Assembly: GCF_041504345.1 (NCBI RefSeq)
Contig: NZ_CP167894.1
Location: 992,001 to 1,056,000, forward strand
DNA from: Vibrio sp. BS-M-Sm-2
GTDB taxonomy: Bacteria > Pseudomonadota > Gammaproteobacteria > Enterobacterales > Vibrionaceae
Reading direction: 5' to 3'
Length of the DNA: 64,000 nt
Shown: piece by piece, positions 45,671 to 56,924 of the stretch
Position numbering within the stretch: position 1 is the stretch's first letter
How the letters are laid out: every line of letters begins with the position of its first letter
Program-made: the position numbers and the translations under genes
The notes under the pieces: generated by a model
The model's input: only the letters and a program-made list of their open reading frames with translations
The model's database searches: none
Told to the model about the DNA's origin: nothing

Positions 45671-46804
45671 ATGTCACAAGAATCCCAAGCTAAACGCCTT
45701 AATAAATATATCAGTGAAACTGGTTTTTGCTCACGTCGCGAAGCCGATAAACTCATTGATGCAGGCCGAGTTACTATTAACGGTAAGATCCCTGAAATGG
45801 GTACTAAAGTCTTGCCAGGTGATGATGTTGAGATCGACAATAAGCCTGTTCGCTCAAAAGAGAAGCCTATTTACATTGCTCTTAATAAACCAACAGGTAT
45901 CACCTGTACGACTGAGCGTGATATTCCTGGCAACATCGTCGACTTTATCGGCCACCACAAGCGAATTTTCCCAATTGGTCGTCTAGATAAGCCTTCTGAT
46001 GGACTTATCTTCCTGACCAATGATGGCGACATCGTAAACAAGATTCTTCGTGCGGGTAACAACCACGAGAAAGAGTACGTGGTTCGTGTCGACAAGCCGA
46101 TTACGACTGAGTTCTTGAAGCAAATGGGCGCTGGCGTTCATATTCTCGATACTGTGACCTTGCCATGTAAGGTCGAGAAAGAAACCAAGTTCTCGTTCCG
46201 AATCACATTAACGCAAGGCCTTAACCGCCAAATTCGCCGTATGTGTGAAGCATTGGGTTACGAAGTATTTAAACTGCGCCGTGTTCGTATTATGAACATC
46301 TCACTAGACGGTATTCCTAACGGAAAATGGCGCTACCTGAGCGACGAAGAGATCACTGAAATATTAGCGATGTGTGAAGGCTCAGTAAGTACTGAAGATG
46401 CGTCAAAAATGAACGCGAAAGGTCAACGTATTCGTAAAGCGACTGACGCGAAACTTTTTGACAGCCGTGAAGAGAACCAAACTTCAAAAGCGCGCCGTAA
46501 TCAAAACGAGAACCGTACTCGCACTTACCGTGGTAATAACGCGGATGAATTCCGCCATGCGCCAAACTCGAAGCGTGGTCGTAATTCGTCGAATAGTGAA
46601 AGCGGCGGCAACACCGAGAACTGGAAATCGAACTCTCGTTCAGAGCGTTCTAATTCAGATAGAAACCGTTCGGATCGCAATCGTACAGATCGCGACAATA
46701 ACGATCGCAGAAGCGGTAAGCCAGCAAACCGTAGTCAAGATTCAAACAGACCAAATAAACCAGTTCAGAAACGTGTTAGTGGCACTTTAGGTCTGAAAAA
46801 GTAG
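45671..46804 (+). CDS. rluF: 23S rRNA pseudouridine synthase RluF with basic tail
   Basis: Converts U2604 of 23S rRNA into pseudouridine. The 377-residue product has an N-terminal S4 RNA-binding domain ([21 protein letters not shown]), the catalytic [19 protein letters not shown] (Asp as nucleophile, near residue 108) and the [16 protein letters not shown] motif. From about residue 245 an extra tail of some 130 residues follows, rich in Arg, Asn, Ser, Asp and Gly ([18 protein letters not shown]), which looks disordered. Shorter tails occur in relatives. Confidence 0.95.
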   Translation: MSQESQAKRLNKYISETGFCSRREADKLIDAGRVTINGKIPEMGTKVLPGDDVEIDNKPVRSKEKPIYIALNKPTGITCTTERDIPGNIVDFIGHHKRIFPIGRLDKPSDGLIFLTNDGDIVNKILRAGNNHEKEYVVRVDKPITTEFLKQMGAGVHILDTVTLPCKVEKETKFSFRITLTQGLNRQIRRMCEALGYEVFKLRRVRIMNISLDGIPNGKWRYLSDEEITEILAMCEGSVSTEDASKMNAKGQRIRKATDAKLFDSREENQTSKARRNQNENRTRTYRGNNADEFRHAPNSKRGRNSSNSESGGNTENWKSNSRSERSNSDRNRSDRNRTDRDNNDRRSGKPANRSQDSNRPNKPVQKRVSGTLGLKK

Positions 46805-46821
46805 AATGACTCCTTATACAG

Positions 46822-46850
46822 AAACGCCCACTAATGAGTGGGCGTTTTTG
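46822..46850 (+). terminator. Terminator after rluF
   Basis: AAACGCCCACT and AGTGGGCGTTT form an 11-bp stem with a 4-base loop and T run, 18 bp after the rluF stop; also fits the convergent ybaK gene. Confidence 0.9.
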
Positions 46851-46882
46851 TTTATTGTTCGGTACGTCATGGCTTTTAACGA

Positions 46883-47368
46883 CTAACCATCAACTTGCAA
46901 GCACAAATCAGTAAACTGAGCTCGAGTCAGTTGAGCTAAGTCTTTAGGGGCAAGTTCAATTTCTAAACCTCGCTTTCCCGCACTCACACATATTGTTTCA
47001 AATTCTGTCGCACTAGAATGAACAAAAGTCGGCAGCGCTTTTTTCTGACCAAGCGGGCTGATGCCACCAACAACATAACCCGTGGTTTTCTGAGCAATAT
47101 CTGGATCAGCCATCTCTGCTTTTTTTCCTTCCGCCGCTTTTGCTGCCAGCTTTAGATTGAGCTTCTGGTCGACAGGAATAACGGCAACCGCCAAATCTTT
47201 CGCCACACCATTCAAGCAGAACAACAGCGTTTTGAATACACGTTTGGGATCTTGACCAAGCGCTTCAACGGCTTCTAATCCATAATTCGTATTATTCGCA
47301 TCATGATGATACTGATGCACACTATGAGCGATTTTCTTTTTCTTGGCGAGATTGATTGCAGGGGTCAT
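46883..47368 (-). CDS. ybaK: Cys-tRNA(Pro) deacylase YbaK
   Basis: A trans-editing enzyme that removes cysteine wrongly attached to tRNA-Pro. The 161-residue product has the INS/YbaK fold with FKTLLFCLNGVAKDLAVAVIPVDQKLNLK, the GGISPLGQKK motif near residue 97 and a C-terminal RGLEIELAPKDLAQLTRAQF. Family length is about 155-160. It is a single gene between terminators. Confidence 0.95.
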   Translation of the reverse strand: MTPAINLAKKKKIAHSVHQYHHDANNTNYGLEAVEALGQDPKRVFKTLLFCLNGVAKDLAVAVIPVDQKLNLKLAAKAAEGKKAEMADPDIAQKTTGYVVGGISPLGQKKALPTFVHSSATEFETICVSAGKRGLEIELAPKDLAQLTRAQFTDLCLQVDG

Positions 47369-47392
47369 AACAAATCCAAACGGTAGATAAAC

Positions 47393-47417
47393 AAAAAACG
47401 ACGCCGAGGCGTCGCTT
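47393..47417 (-). terminator. Terminator after nutA
   Basis: CGACGCC and GGCGTCG form a compact hairpin with a T run on the minus strand (CGTTTTTTG), about 70 bp after the nutA stop. Confidence 0.8.
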
Positions 47418-47486
47418 TAGTTAAATTTATCATGGTGCTAGAGTCAATCTAATTTAGCACCTATTGATACAATTGCTTGGATTCAA

Positions 47487-49148
47487 TTACTTGTAAACCA
47501 TTTGGCCAGAAGGCGCGTACTTATTCACGTCAACTGGGCTATTCGCTTCTAGGTACTCTTTCAGTACTTCAGCATCAACAAAACCAGTATTCACGTAACC
47601 TGGGTGGTCAGACAGTTTAGGGTAACCGTCACCACCAGCAGCGTTAAAGCTTGGTACTGTGAAGCGGTATGTTTCGTCTAAACGCAGCTGTTTGCCACCG
47701 ATGAATACATTCGATACTTCACCGTTTGCTACTGTCATAGAGATACCAGCAAACTGAGCATAAGCACCAGAATCGATTGGTTTCGTCGCCACGACATTTA
47801 GGTAATCTAAAACCTCTTTACCCGTCATATCAGTGTAAGTCAGGATGTTTGCAAAAGGTTGTACTGTTAGTACATCTTTGTAAGTCACTTCACCCGCTTC
47901 AATTGAGTCACGAACACCACCAGAGTTCATTACAGCGAAATCTGCTTTTGCGCGCTCCATGTGAGAGGTTGCAATCAAACGACCTAGGTTAGTTTGTTGG
48001 AAGCGAACGACGTTACGGTCACCTTCAAGCTTGCCATTTGTATCAGCGATTTTAACTTCTAACTGAGCTTGACCTTGCTCTTGGAATGGACGTAGGAATT
48101 CAAGTAGCTCTGGATCTTGTGCGATTTCGTCTTGAATAAGAACACGTTGCTTCTTGCCGTCAATCTTAACTTTCTTCTTAAGGTTAACAGGAACTAGATC
48201 GTAGCTAACCATCTCTAGTTCGCCATTACGGAATTCGTAATCAGCACGGCCTACATACTTGCCCCACTCGTGAGCTTGAACGATATAAGTACCATTTTGA
48301 ACGTCTGGTTTACATTCATCACCCGGTTTGAAGTTTTTCTTAGCAACGTTAGGGCCTTCCATACATACAGGCTCTTGAGAGTGGCCACCAACGATCATAT
48401 CTAGATCGCCTTCATTTAGGTAACGGGCTAGTGCTACATCACCTGGTGCGTTGACACCGCGCTGGCCATTCTCGTAGTGACCCATGTGAGTCACTGCGAA
48501 GATGAGATCTGGCTTCTCAGTTTCTTTAAGTTCAGCGATCAGTTTTTTCGCTTCTTCTTTAGGGTCACGGAAGTCGATGCCAGCGATAAACTCTGGGTTA
48601 CCAATTTTTGCTGTATCTTCAGTGGTTAGACCGATAACTGCAATCTTGATACCTTGCTTTTCAAACATCTCGTAAGCTTGGAACTTACGTTCGCCCGTAG
48701 CTTTATCGTAGATGTTTGCTGACAGCATTGGGAAGTTAGCCCAATCGATCTGCTTTTGTAGTACGTCTAGTGAGTTATCAAACTCATGGTTACCCAGTGC
48801 CATTGCATCGTAACCAATCTTGTTCATACCTTTGAAATCAGGTTCTGCATCCTGAAGATCTGACTCTGGCACACCCGTGTTGATGTCACCACCAGATAGA
48901 AGCAACACGCTACCGCCTTCAGCTTCAACTTCTGCACGAAGTTGGTCAACAAGCGTTTTACGTGCAGCCATGCCGTATTCGCCGTATTTGTTCTGCCAGA
49001 AACGACCATGGTTATCGTTCGTGTGAAGAATCGTTAGCTTATAAGTTTCGTCTTGGTTCCAATCATGAGCTGATTGAGACGCACACCCAGCTAGAGTAGC
49101 TAGAATTGCAGCACTTAGTGCTGTCTTTAGAATAAGGCGTTGCTTCAT
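47487..49148 (-). CDS. nutA: 5'-nucleotidase lipoprotein NutA (UshA family)
   Basis: A surface/periplasmic nucleotidase of 553 residues that frees phosphate and nucleosides from extracellular nucleotides. The lipoprotein signal ends LATLAGCAS. The metallophosphatase domain has ILHTNDNHGRFW (first metal-binding Asp/His), SGGDINTG, GNHEFDNS (metal Asn/His) and GGHSQEP; the C-terminal 5'-nucleotidase domain has NSGGVRDSIEAGEVT and FTVPSFNAAGGDGYP. The chosen start has AAGG 7 bp ahead; an ATG 6 bp upstream is also possible. The closest recalled relative is the V. parahaemolyticus NutA. Confidence 0.94.
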   Translation of the reverse strand: MKQRLILKTALSAAILATLAGCASQSAHDWNQDETYKLTILHTNDNHGRFWQNKYGEYGMAARKTLVDQLRAEVEAEGGSVLLLSGGDINTGVPESDLQDAEPDFKGMNKIGYDAMALGNHEFDNSLDVLQKQIDWANFPMLSANIYDKATGERKFQAYEMFEKQGIKIAVIGLTTEDTAKIGNPEFIAGIDFRDPKEEAKKLIAELKETEKPDLIFAVTHMGHYENGQRGVNAPGDVALARYLNEGDLDMIVGGHSQEPVCMEGPNVAKKNFKPGDECKPDVQNGTYIVQAHEWGKYVGRADYEFRNGELEMVSYDLVPVNLKKKVKIDGKKQRVLIQDEIAQDPELLEFLRPFQEQGQAQLEVKIADTNGKLEGDRNVVRFQQTNLGRLIATSHMERAKADFAVMNSGGVRDSIEAGEVTYKDVLTVQPFANILTYTDMTGKEVLDYLNVVATKPIDSGAYAQFAGISMTVANGEVSNVFIGGKQLRLDETYRFTVPSFNAAGGDGYPKLSDHPGYVNTGFVDAEVLKEYLEANSPVDVNKYAPSGQMVYK

Positions 49149-49389
49149 TGTCATACCTTTGAACTTTTTAGGGGAATCCACTGCTTTTTTAATCTATTGC
49201 GACCCCTTTCCTGGAGTTCGAACAATAAGACTTCAACATGACTAATCTTAAATTAACATTTTAGATGTAACACGACGATTTCATATTTATGTCGAATTGG
49301 TCACGCATAGATCAACAGTTAAGTGTAACAAAATTATGAGATTACACTCAAACTTCCCCTGCATCACAGGCAATCGTTTACTTACAAAG

Positions 49390-49405
49390 TGTGATACACA
49401 TCAGC
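49390..49405. promoter_or_regulatory. CRP- or FNR-like site upstream of nutA
   Basis: TGTGA-TACACA-TCAGC matches 8 of the 10 key CRP bases, and the inner TGAT-ACAC-ATCA matches the FNR core. It is about 240 bp before nutA. A pattern match only. Confidence 0.35.
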
Positions 49406-49595
49406 AATTTACCAAAAACAGGACAGACCTCACACACTCATGCCTATTTCTTAGGTCATCAAAGGCTTTGTTAACAATGATTTAATCATCTCCTCTGATT
49501 AGCGCTCTACCAAACAGATTAACGATCAGTTAAACAACTTAGCAATTACCAAACAGAGACGTACCCAGCGATACAAGCTGATGCCCAGATAAACA

Positions 49596-49628
49596 AAAAC
49601 GCCCAACTCTTAGAGTTAGGCGTTTATT
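49596..49628. terminator. Terminator after kdsA
   Basis: AAAACGCC-C-AACTCT and AGAGTT-A-GGCGTTT make a stem broken by one mismatch; T run on the minus strand. It is about 65 bp after the kdsA stop. Confidence 0.75.
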
Positions 49629-49691
49629 TGATACCGTTAAATAACCACTTTAACTAATTCACATTAGCGAGTTACTTAACATCAGCTTCAG

Positions 49692-50561
<870 letters not shown>

Positions 50562-50568
50562 TTATTAA

Positions 50569-51378
50569 TTAGTGAACAACCACGGTCTTTTCGTTCATGA
50601 CATTCACTTGAGATTTCAGTAACTCAGATGCCGGGTCATCTGGGCATTGGTCGATAAAGTATTGATAATCCGTTGCAGCAACTTGATGACAGTCTAGCTG
50701 CTGATAGATAAAACCGCGGTCACGGATTTCATATGGGTCATCCGGTACAAAGGTTAAAGCAAGATCAGTACACTTCAATGCAAGCGTATAGCGCTCTTCT
50801 CTCAGCAGTGCACTCTTGAGCAGTGCTAACCACTTACCAATAATCGTTGGGTGGTCTGCAACTTCTAAGTGTTCAGGTTTCACCTTAGCTAATGGACCGT
50901 CATGTCCAATTAACCATGCTCGCAAGGTTTGTTCACCAACGTACTCACCGTTATAAGGGTTAATATAGGCCGCAGCTTGCCCGTACCAGCTTACTTTAAG
51001 TAAGAATTGAGTAGGGAAAGATACACCCTCTACAGGAAAGCCTAGCTTGCGACCTAGAAAAAGAAAGACCGCTCCCAGACTCACAGGAATGCCTTTCTTT
51101 CTCTCAAGCACTTTATCGATGAACGCGTTTTCCGAAGAGAAATACGCATCTTTATCACCAGCAAAACCCCATTCATAAAAGAATAGTCGAATAAAAGATT
51201 CAAACTTCTGCTGTTCATCGGTTTCATTAACCAAAGCAAACTCGGCGTCTTTTAACAATCTAGCCAGCTCTTGCTCTGCCCAGCTGTCTTGAGTTTCTGG
51301 GTTAATCGCTTTATTTAAGATCAATGCACCTTCAGCTAACTCTAGCTGGTCAAAGTCTTCATCAAAAAATTCGTACAT
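50569..51378 (-). CDS. sirB1: SirB1-family protein (transglutaminase-like, TPR)
   Basis: A 269-residue cytosolic protein of the SirB1/YchA family. The N-terminal part is a transglutaminase-like fold (FEFFYEWGFAGDKDAYF region, then GIPVSLGAVFLFLGRKLGFPVEGVSFP), the C-terminal part a TPR-like helical tail (EERYTLALKCTDLALTFVPDDPYEIRDRGFIY). Conserved between prmC and kdsA in gamma-proteobacteria. The reaction is not known; the position with the release-factor genes is the only clue. Confidence 0.9.
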   Translation of the reverse strand: MYEFFDEDFDQLELAEGALILNKAINPETQDSWAEQELARLLKDAEFALVNETDEQQKFESFIRLFFYEWGFAGDKDAYFSSENAFIDKVLERKKGIPVSLGAVFLFLGRKLGFPVEGVSFPTQFLLKVSWYGQAAAYINPYNGEYVGEQTLRAWLIGHDGPLAKVKPEHLEVADHPTIIGKWLALLKSALLREERYTLALKCTDLALTFVPDDPYEIRDRGFIYQQLDCHQVAATDYQYFIDQCPDDPASELLKSQVNVMNEKTVVVH

Positions 51379-51405
51379 AGGTAGTTAACCGAAATAAGGA
51401 GATAA

Positions 51406-51789
51406 TTAACCGAAAAATGTTGGTGTCTTCGTCATTGCGATTTTACCAGCCATTGCTAGCCAACCTAGCGCACCAAAGAAAGAGAACACTCTTAATAGGT
51501 TGTTTTTACCTAACTTAAGCGCAAAGAAACCTAATGCGATGTAGGCCATTACGCAGGTTAGTTTTTCAGTTAACCATGGTGCGGCTGGTGTAAATGGAAT
51601 AAAGCCAGTGATAAAAATCAAACCAATACCCGATAGCAACAGCAACGAGTCATTGATATGAGGGAAACGCTGCAAGAAAGGATGTTTAAGCTTCGGCGAA
51701 TTGGCCATCATAAGAGCGAATCGAATCGAAAGAAGTAGCGCGCTTATCGCAATCGTTAATAGGTGAAAATGTTTTAGACCTTCGTACAT
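51406..51789 (-). CDS. sirB2: SirB2-family membrane protein
   Basis: A 127-residue integral membrane protein of the SirB2/YchQ type with four hydrophobic segments (LLTIAISALLLSIRFAL, SLLLLSGIGLIFITGFI, LTCVMAYIALGFFALK, FSFFGALGWLAMAGKI). Same order as in E. coli and Vibrio: hemA, prfA, prmC, sirB2, sirB1, kdsA. Function unknown. 27 bp lie between it and sirB1. Confidence 0.9.
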   Translation of the reverse strand: MYEGLKHFHLLTIAISALLLSIRFALMMANSPKLKHPFLQRFPHINDSLLLLSGIGLIFITGFIPFTPAAPWLTEKLTCVMAYIALGFFALKLGKNNLLRVFSFFGALGWLAMAGKIAMTKTPTFFG

Positions 51790-51974
51790 GGTATTCCTTT
51801 ATATTTTTATATGTGCTTTCGTTAACACGAGCCTCACAATACCCGTTAATGCCCTATATTTCTTCGTTAAATGCATTACCGAGTTAAATGTATTGTCGAG
51901 CTAAAGGTATCAATTTGGCAAGTTCATCGTCTATTACTCATAAGCGAATATCCGTAATCGAATACAGCTACGAA

Positions 51975-52835
51975 CTATGAACAATAACGACCCAATGTCA
52001 CTCGGTCATTACCACCGTAATCTTTCTCTGTTACAACATCGAGATAACCGAGCGTCTGCATAATCTCACGAACTGCCGAGCCTTGGTCATAGCCGTGTTC
52101 AAATGCTAACCAACCTTCATTTTCCAAAAAGCCGCGTGCGTTTTCAGAAATGTATCGGATATCAGCAAGCCCTTTCTCTTCAGCAACTAGTGCTGTGATC
52201 GGCTCAAAACGCACATCGCCTTGAGACAAATGAGGATCATTCTTCTCAATGTATGGCGGGTTAGAGACAATCAGAGAGAACTTCACAGTTTCCTCAGAGC
52301 TCAAAGGCTCAAACCAACTGCCGTGCAAAAAAGTAGCGTTGGTGATGTTTAAACGTTGTGCATTCTCTGTCGCAAGCTGCTGTGCTTCAGGGCGAAGATC
52401 AATCCCCGTTACCTGTCGATTCGGCATCTCAGACGCCAATGCTAACGCGATAGCACCTGTACCTGTACCTAAATCTAGAATCGCACCTTGCTTGCCGTAA
52501 GTTTTATCCAAAGCTACCTCAACCAAACGCTCAGTATCTGGGCGTGGGATTAAGGTAGAAGGGGAAACTTTTAACGGCAGTGACCAAAACTCACGCTCAC
52601 CGATAATGTAAGCCACAGGCTCACCAGTTAAGCGACGTGTTAGAAGGGCATTGAATTCAGACTCTTGCTCTGAGGTGAGGTGTTTCTCAGGCCAAGTAAG
52701 CAGGTAAGATCTTGGTTTATCTAAGGCGTGACAAAGCAGTACCGCGGCATCAATTGAGGGTGATGTGTTATCACCCTCTTGAAGCTTTACGATTGCTGCT
52801 TTTAAAGCACTTTCAACCGTATATGCTGACTGCAT
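51975..52835 (-). CDS. prmC: Release factor glutamine methyltransferase PrmC
   Basis: Methylates the glutamine of the GGQ motif in release factors RF1 and RF2. The 286-residue product has a helical N-terminal domain, a SAM motif ILDLGTGTGAIALALA (near residue 120) and the catalytic NPPY in VSNPPYIEKNDP. It begins 5 bp after prfA, which codes for its substrate. Confidence 0.97.
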   Translation of the reverse strand: MQSAYTVESALKAAIVKLQEGDNTSPSIDAAVLLCHALDKPRSYLLTWPEKHLTSEQESEFNALLTRRLTGEPVAYIIGEREFWSLPLKVSPSTLIPRPDTERLVEVALDKTYGKQGAILDLGTGTGAIALALASEMPNRQVTGIDLRPEAQQLATENAQRLNITNATFLHGSWFEPLSSEETVKFSLIVSNPPYIEKNDPHLSQGDVRFEPITALVAEEKGLADIRYISENARGFLENEGWLAFEHGYDQGSAVREIMQTLGYLDVVTEKDYGGNDRVTLGRYCS

Positions 52836-52840
52836 ACAGG

Positions 52841-53929
52841 TTAGTTGTTCTCTGCAAGTGCAGCAAGCTGATCGGCTTGGTGCTCTTGAAGTACAGGATC
52901 AAGCAAGCTTTGCATGTCACCTTCAAGTACTTCGTTAAGACGGTAGATAGTAAGGTTGATACGGTGATCCGAAACACGACCTTGTGGGTAGTTGTACGTA
53001 CGAATACGGTCACTACGGTCACCAGAACCTAGTAGGTTACGACGTGTATCAGAAACAGCTGCCGCGCGGCGCTCTTCTTCTGCTTGAACAATACGAGCAG
53101 CAAGAACAGCCATCGCTTTCGCTTTGTTTTTATGCTGAGAGCGCTCGTCCTGACACTCTACTACTGTACCCGTTGGTAAGTGAGTAATACGGATTGCTGA
53201 ATCCGTGGTATTAACGTGCTGACCACCCGCGCCTGATGCACGGAAAGTATCAATTTTAAGATCGCCCGCTTTAATTTCTGGAAGATCAGCTTCTGGGATT
53301 TCAGGCATAACGGCAACCGTACATGCTGACGTATGAACACGGCCTTGAGACTCAGTTTCAGGTACACGTTGTACACGGTGACCGCCCGACTCAAATTTCA
53401 TTGTGCCGTAAACAGCATCGCCACTAACCTTAGCGATCATCTCTTTGTAGCCACCTTGTTCAGAAGCATTACTGCTCATGATTTCAACGCGCCAGCCTTT
53501 CTTCTCAGCAAACTTAGAGTACATACGGAACAGGTTGCCCGCGAAGATACCCGCTTCATCACCACCCGCGCCAGCACGGATTTCAAGGAAACAGTTACGC
53601 TCATCGTTTGGATCTTTTGGAATCAGAAGAATCTGTAGCTCATCAGTCAAACGTTCAATCGCCGCTTTTGCGTCTTTGATTTCGTCTTGAGCCATTTCAC
53701 GCATTTCAGCGTCATCTTCATTTGCCATCTCTTCAGCAGCTTCTAGATCTTCTTGAGCTTGCTGGTATGACTGGAAGCAAGCTGTCACTTCTTCTAGTTG
53801 AGAGTACTCTTTAGAAAGTGCACGGAATTTGTCTTGATTCCCGATTACATCTGGATCACCAAGTAGATGTTGAACTTCTTCATAGCGTTCAACAAGTGTT
53901 TCAAGCTTTACTAGAATCGAGGCTTTCAT
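52841..53929 (-). CDS. prfA: Peptide chain release factor 1
   Basis: RF1 ends translation at UAA and UAG. The 362-residue product has the recognition-domain segment [16 protein letters not shown] and the catalytic GGQ in [14 protein letters not shown] (near residue 235), with an N-terminal helical coil. Length is standard. The gene lies between hemA (28 bp) and prmC, the usual order. Confidence 0.98.
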   Translation of the reverse strand: MKASILVKLETLVERYEEVQHLLGDPDVIGNQDKFRALSKEYSQLEEVTACFQSYQQAQEDLEAAEEMANEDDAEMREMAQDEIKDAKAAIERLTDELQILLIPKDPNDERNCFLEIRAGAGGDEAGIFAGNLFRMYSKFAEKKGWRVEIMSSNASEQGGYKEMIAKVSGDAVYGTMKFESGGHRVQRVPETESQGRVHTSACTVAVMPEIPEADLPEIKAGDLKIDTFRASGAGGQHVNTTDSAIRITHLPTGTVVECQDERSQHKNKAKAMAVLAARIVQAEEERRAAAVSDTRRNLLGSGDRSDRIRTYNYPQGRVSDHRINLTIYRLNEVLEGDMQSLLDPVLQEHQADQLAALAENN

Positions 53930-53957
53930 AATGTCTTATTCTGTTGGAGGTCTAATA

Positions 53958-55217
53958 TTATTGAGGGTTTTCTAAGCCCAAACTCTGTCTAATGACCATT
54001 AATTTTGCAGGTTCTCCTTGCTCTGCTGCACTTTGAAGTGCACGCGTTGGAGCATGGATCAATTTGTTTGTGAGCTTATTACTTAGCTCAAGTAAGAGTT
54101 TCTCAGGGTCACCACCAGCGGCAAGTGATTGTAAACTCTTACTTAATAATTCTTCTCGGATTTCATTGGCCGATTTGCGATAGTCACGAATACTGTCTAC
54201 CGCTTGCAGTGAACGCATCCAACTCATGAATGCCGCACTTTCTTCGCTAACTATTGCTTCCGCTTGAATCGCTTCCACTTTGCGTTGTTCAATGTTGCCA
54301 TCAACAATCGACTGCAGATCATCCACTGAATAAAGGTAGGCGTCGTTTAACTCACCGACCTGAGATTCCACATCACGCGGAACCGCAATATCAACCAACA
54401 ACATAGGTTGATGTTTTCTTGTTTTCAGTGCGGTCTCCACCATACCCTTACCAATAATAGGTAACGGACTGGCGGTTGAACTGATCACGATATCCGCTCG
54501 ATGCAGATGATCAGGGATCTCATTGAGGCTGATCACTTCAGCACCAAACTCTTCAGCCAACCCTAAAGCACGCTCACGAGTTCGGTTAGCCACTATCATC
54601 TTGGTGCAGCCATTCGCTGAAAGATGCTTAGCCACCAACTCAATCGTTTCACCCGCACCCACCAATAACACAGTTGAATCGGCAATTGATTCAAAAATAT
54701 GTTTGGCTAACGTACAAGCTGCGTAAGCAACCGAAACCGCGCTTCCGCCGATCTCCGTTTCAGTTCGAACACGCTTCGCGACAGAGAATGATTTCTGAAA
54801 CAGCTTTTCCATTGAAGCATCAACAGATTTGTTCTCTCGCGAGTCTGTATAAGCTTGCTTCACCTGACCTAAGATCTGTGGCTCGCCCAATACTAAAGAG
54901 TCCAAACCACAAGCTACACGCATTAAATGCTTAATCGCAGCCTGCTCTTCATGGATATAAAGACTTGGTTTTAGCTCTTCAGGACTAACTTGATGGAAAA
55001 CTGACAGCCAATCGATCAACTTGTTTTTTGCCACGCCTTTGACGTCACAATACACTTCAGTTCGATTACAGGTAGAAAGTATGACACTTCCATTTACGTG
55101 TGCATTTGCGTTAAGTTGCTTGAGTGCCTCAGATAATTTATCTGGACCAAAAGCGACTTTTTCTCGCAATTCAACCGACGCTGTATTGTGATTGATACCT
55201 ACGGCAAGCAAAGACAT
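53958..55217 (-). CDS. hemA: Glutamyl-tRNA reductase
   Basis: Catalyses the first step of haem synthesis: Glu-tRNA to glutamate-1-semialdehyde. The 419-residue product starts [20 protein letters not shown], has the catalytic cysteine in [10 protein letters not shown] (residues 49-58), the NADPH motif [14 protein letters not shown] and a long dimerisation helix at the C-terminus. It opens the minus-strand operon and is divergent from lolB. Confidence 0.98.
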   Translation of the reverse strand: MSLLAVGINHNTASVELREKVAFGPDKLSEALKQLNANAHVNGSVILSTCNRTEVYCDVKGVAKNKLIDWLSVFHQVSPEELKPSLYIHEEQAAIKHLMRVACGLDSLVLGEPQILGQVKQAYTDSRENKSVDASMEKLFQKSFSVAKRVRTETEIGGSAVSVAYAACTLAKHIFESIADSTVLLVGAGETIELVAKHLSANGCTKMIVANRTRERALGLAEEFGAEVISLNEIPDHLHRADIVISSTASPLPIIGKGMVETALKTRKHQPMLLVDIAVPRDVESQVGELNDAYLYSVDDLQSIVDGNIEQRKVEAIQAEAIVSEESAAFMSWMRSLQAVDSIRDYRKSANEIREELLSKSLQSLAAGGDPEKLLLELSNKLTNKLIHAPTRALQSAAEQGEPAKLMVIRQSLGLENPQ

Positions 55218-55377
55218 GTATCAGAAGTTCTCGATCAGGGAATGGAAACAAGGGGCGAATTTTACTTGATGCATGGCTCTATTTAAAGAGCAAGCGGGAT
55301 TTGTTTTCCTGACTTCGTGAATTCAATGCTATAGTTGAGACGTTTTTTAGATAAATTTGAACAAGTTGTGAGCAAAT

Positions 55378-56025
55378 ATGAGCAAGCTTCGTAAAATCAC
55401 GTCTCTTATTTTTATGACCATAATTATGGTGGGTTGCTCGTCTATCCCAGAACAACCGACCAGTGTAGAGTGGCAAAGTCACCAAAACCGCCTTCTACAG
55501 ATAGAAAACTACCAAGCCTCAGGCAAGCTCGCTTACATTTCTCCAGAGCAACGCCAAAGCCTTAATTTCATTTGGAAGCACTCCCCAAATCAAAGCCAAT
55601 TAAGACTGACCACTTTCCTTGGTCAAACCGCCTTGAACCTCACGATTGACAGCTCGGGTGCCAAGGTAGTCACTTATGATGATCAGGTATTCACTCACGC
55701 AAGTGCATCTGTATTGGTAGAGCAACTAACTGGGTTGCAGATCCCTATTGATCATCTGCCACAATGGTTTCTTGGTATTCCCGACCAAGCAGACAGCTAC
55801 CAATTGAACACCACCAACACGCTTGAATCTCTGTCTAAACAAGTCAGCAGTCAATTATGGACACTGAATTTTGCTAACTACCGAAATACAGAAATGCCGA
55901 GTAAACAGCTATCGGGTGAAGATAACGCGAGCGTAGAGACAATTCCCCTCCCTACTCGATTGTCATTCAAGCAAGACGAGAACAAAATCAACATTGTAGT
56001 TTCGAAGTGGACACTGAAAAAATGA
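55378..56025 (+). CDS. lolB: Outer-membrane lipoprotein receptor LolB
   Basis: LolB receives lipoproteins from LolA and inserts them into the outer membrane. The 215-residue product has a signal with lipobox IIMVGC (cysteine at residue 20) and the LolB fold ([51 protein letters not shown]). The stop overlaps the ispE start (ATGA), as in many gamma-proteobacteria. Confidence 0.97.
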   Translation: MSKLRKITSLIFMTIIMVGCSSIPEQPTSVEWQSHQNRLLQIENYQASGKLAYISPEQRQSLNFIWKHSPNQSQLRLTTFLGQTALNLTIDSSGAKVVTYDDQVFTHASASVLVEQLTGLQIPIDHLPQWFLGIPDQADSYQLNTTNTLESLSKQVSSQLWTLNFANYRNTEMPSKQLSGEDNASVETIPLPTRLSFKQDENKINIVVSKWTLKK

Positions 56026-56897
56026 TAACAACGCCAACGCACTGGCCTTCGCCAGCTAAGCTGAATTTATTTCTCTATATTACTGGCCGACGCGACAATG
56101 GCTATCACGAACTTCAGACCCTATTTCAGTTTGTCGACTTTGGCGATGAACTTACGGTTACCGCAAACCGAGAAACAAGCTCGATAACAATCACACCTGA
56201 AATTCCAGGCGTTGCGACAGAAGATAACCTGATTTGGAAAGCCGCTACTGCTCTTCAACAATATACGTCGACGACTTTCGGTGCGGATATTCAATTAAAG
56301 AAAGTTCTTCCTATGGGAGGCGGTATTGGCGGAGGCTCTTCAAATGCAGCAACTGTATTAGTCGCGCTGAATTATTTATGGCAACTCGATCTTTCAGATG
56401 ATCAGCTCGCCGAAATCGGTTTAAAGCTTGGAGCAGATGTCCCGGTATTTGTTCGTGGTCATGCTGCCTTTGCTGAAGGCGTTGGCGAACAGCTACAACC
56501 CGCTAATCCGAATGAAAAATGGTATCTTGTGGTTAAGCCTCAAGTGAGCATAGCAACGGTAGACATATTCACACACTCAAAATTAACTCGAAACACGCCA
56601 AAGCGAGCGTTATCAACGCTTCTAGAGCAAGAATACGTAAACGATTGCGAAAAAATTGTGCGAATGCTGTACCCAGAGGTTGATAAGCAACTTTCATGGC
56701 TGCTACAATACGCGCCGTCGAGATTGACTGGCACAGGTTCGTGCGTTTTTGCTGAATTTAACAGCAAAAAAGAAGCCGAATTGGTGCGAGAACAACTGCC
56801 TGACACAGTTTCCGCTTTCGTAGCGAAAGGAAGAAACATTTCTCCTTTAAAAGAAACTCTGGCTGAATACCAATCAGCCCACCCACAATCTATTTAA
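56022..56897 (+). CDS. ispE: 4-diphosphocytidyl-2-C-methylerythritol kinase
   Basis: Phosphorylates CDP-methylerythritol in the non-mevalonate isoprenoid pathway. The 291-residue GHMP kinase has [12 protein letters not shown] (catalytic lysine), the ATP loop [16 protein letters not shown] (near residue 91) and [12 protein letters not shown]. The ATG at 56022 is set by the ATGA overlap with lolB. Confidence 0.97.
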   Translation: MITTPTHWPSPAKLNLFLYITGRRDNGYHELQTLFQFVDFGDELTVTANRETSSITITPEIPGVATEDNLIWKAATALQQYTSTTFGADIQLKKVLPMGGGIGGGSSNAATVLVALNYLWQLDLSDDQLAEIGLKLGADVPVFVRGHAAFAEGVGEQLQPANPNEKWYLVVKPQVSIATVDIFTHSKLTRNTPKRALSTLLEQEYVNDCEKIVRMLYPEVDKQLSWLLQYAPSRLTGTGSCVFAEFNSKKEAELVREQLPDTVSAFVAKGRNISPLKETLAEYQSAHPQSI

Positions 56898-56924
56898 AAC
56901 TGGACGCAACCCGAGGTTTCCACC

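Larger units (their letters stand above)
49149..49691. other. Spacer between nutA and kdsA
   Basis: About 540 bp without a supported gene. It holds a CRP/FNR-like palindrome (49390-49405), a 7-bp inverted repeat AGTGTAA ... TTACACT at about 49320-49347 and the terminator after kdsA at 49596-49628. Confidence 0.5.
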
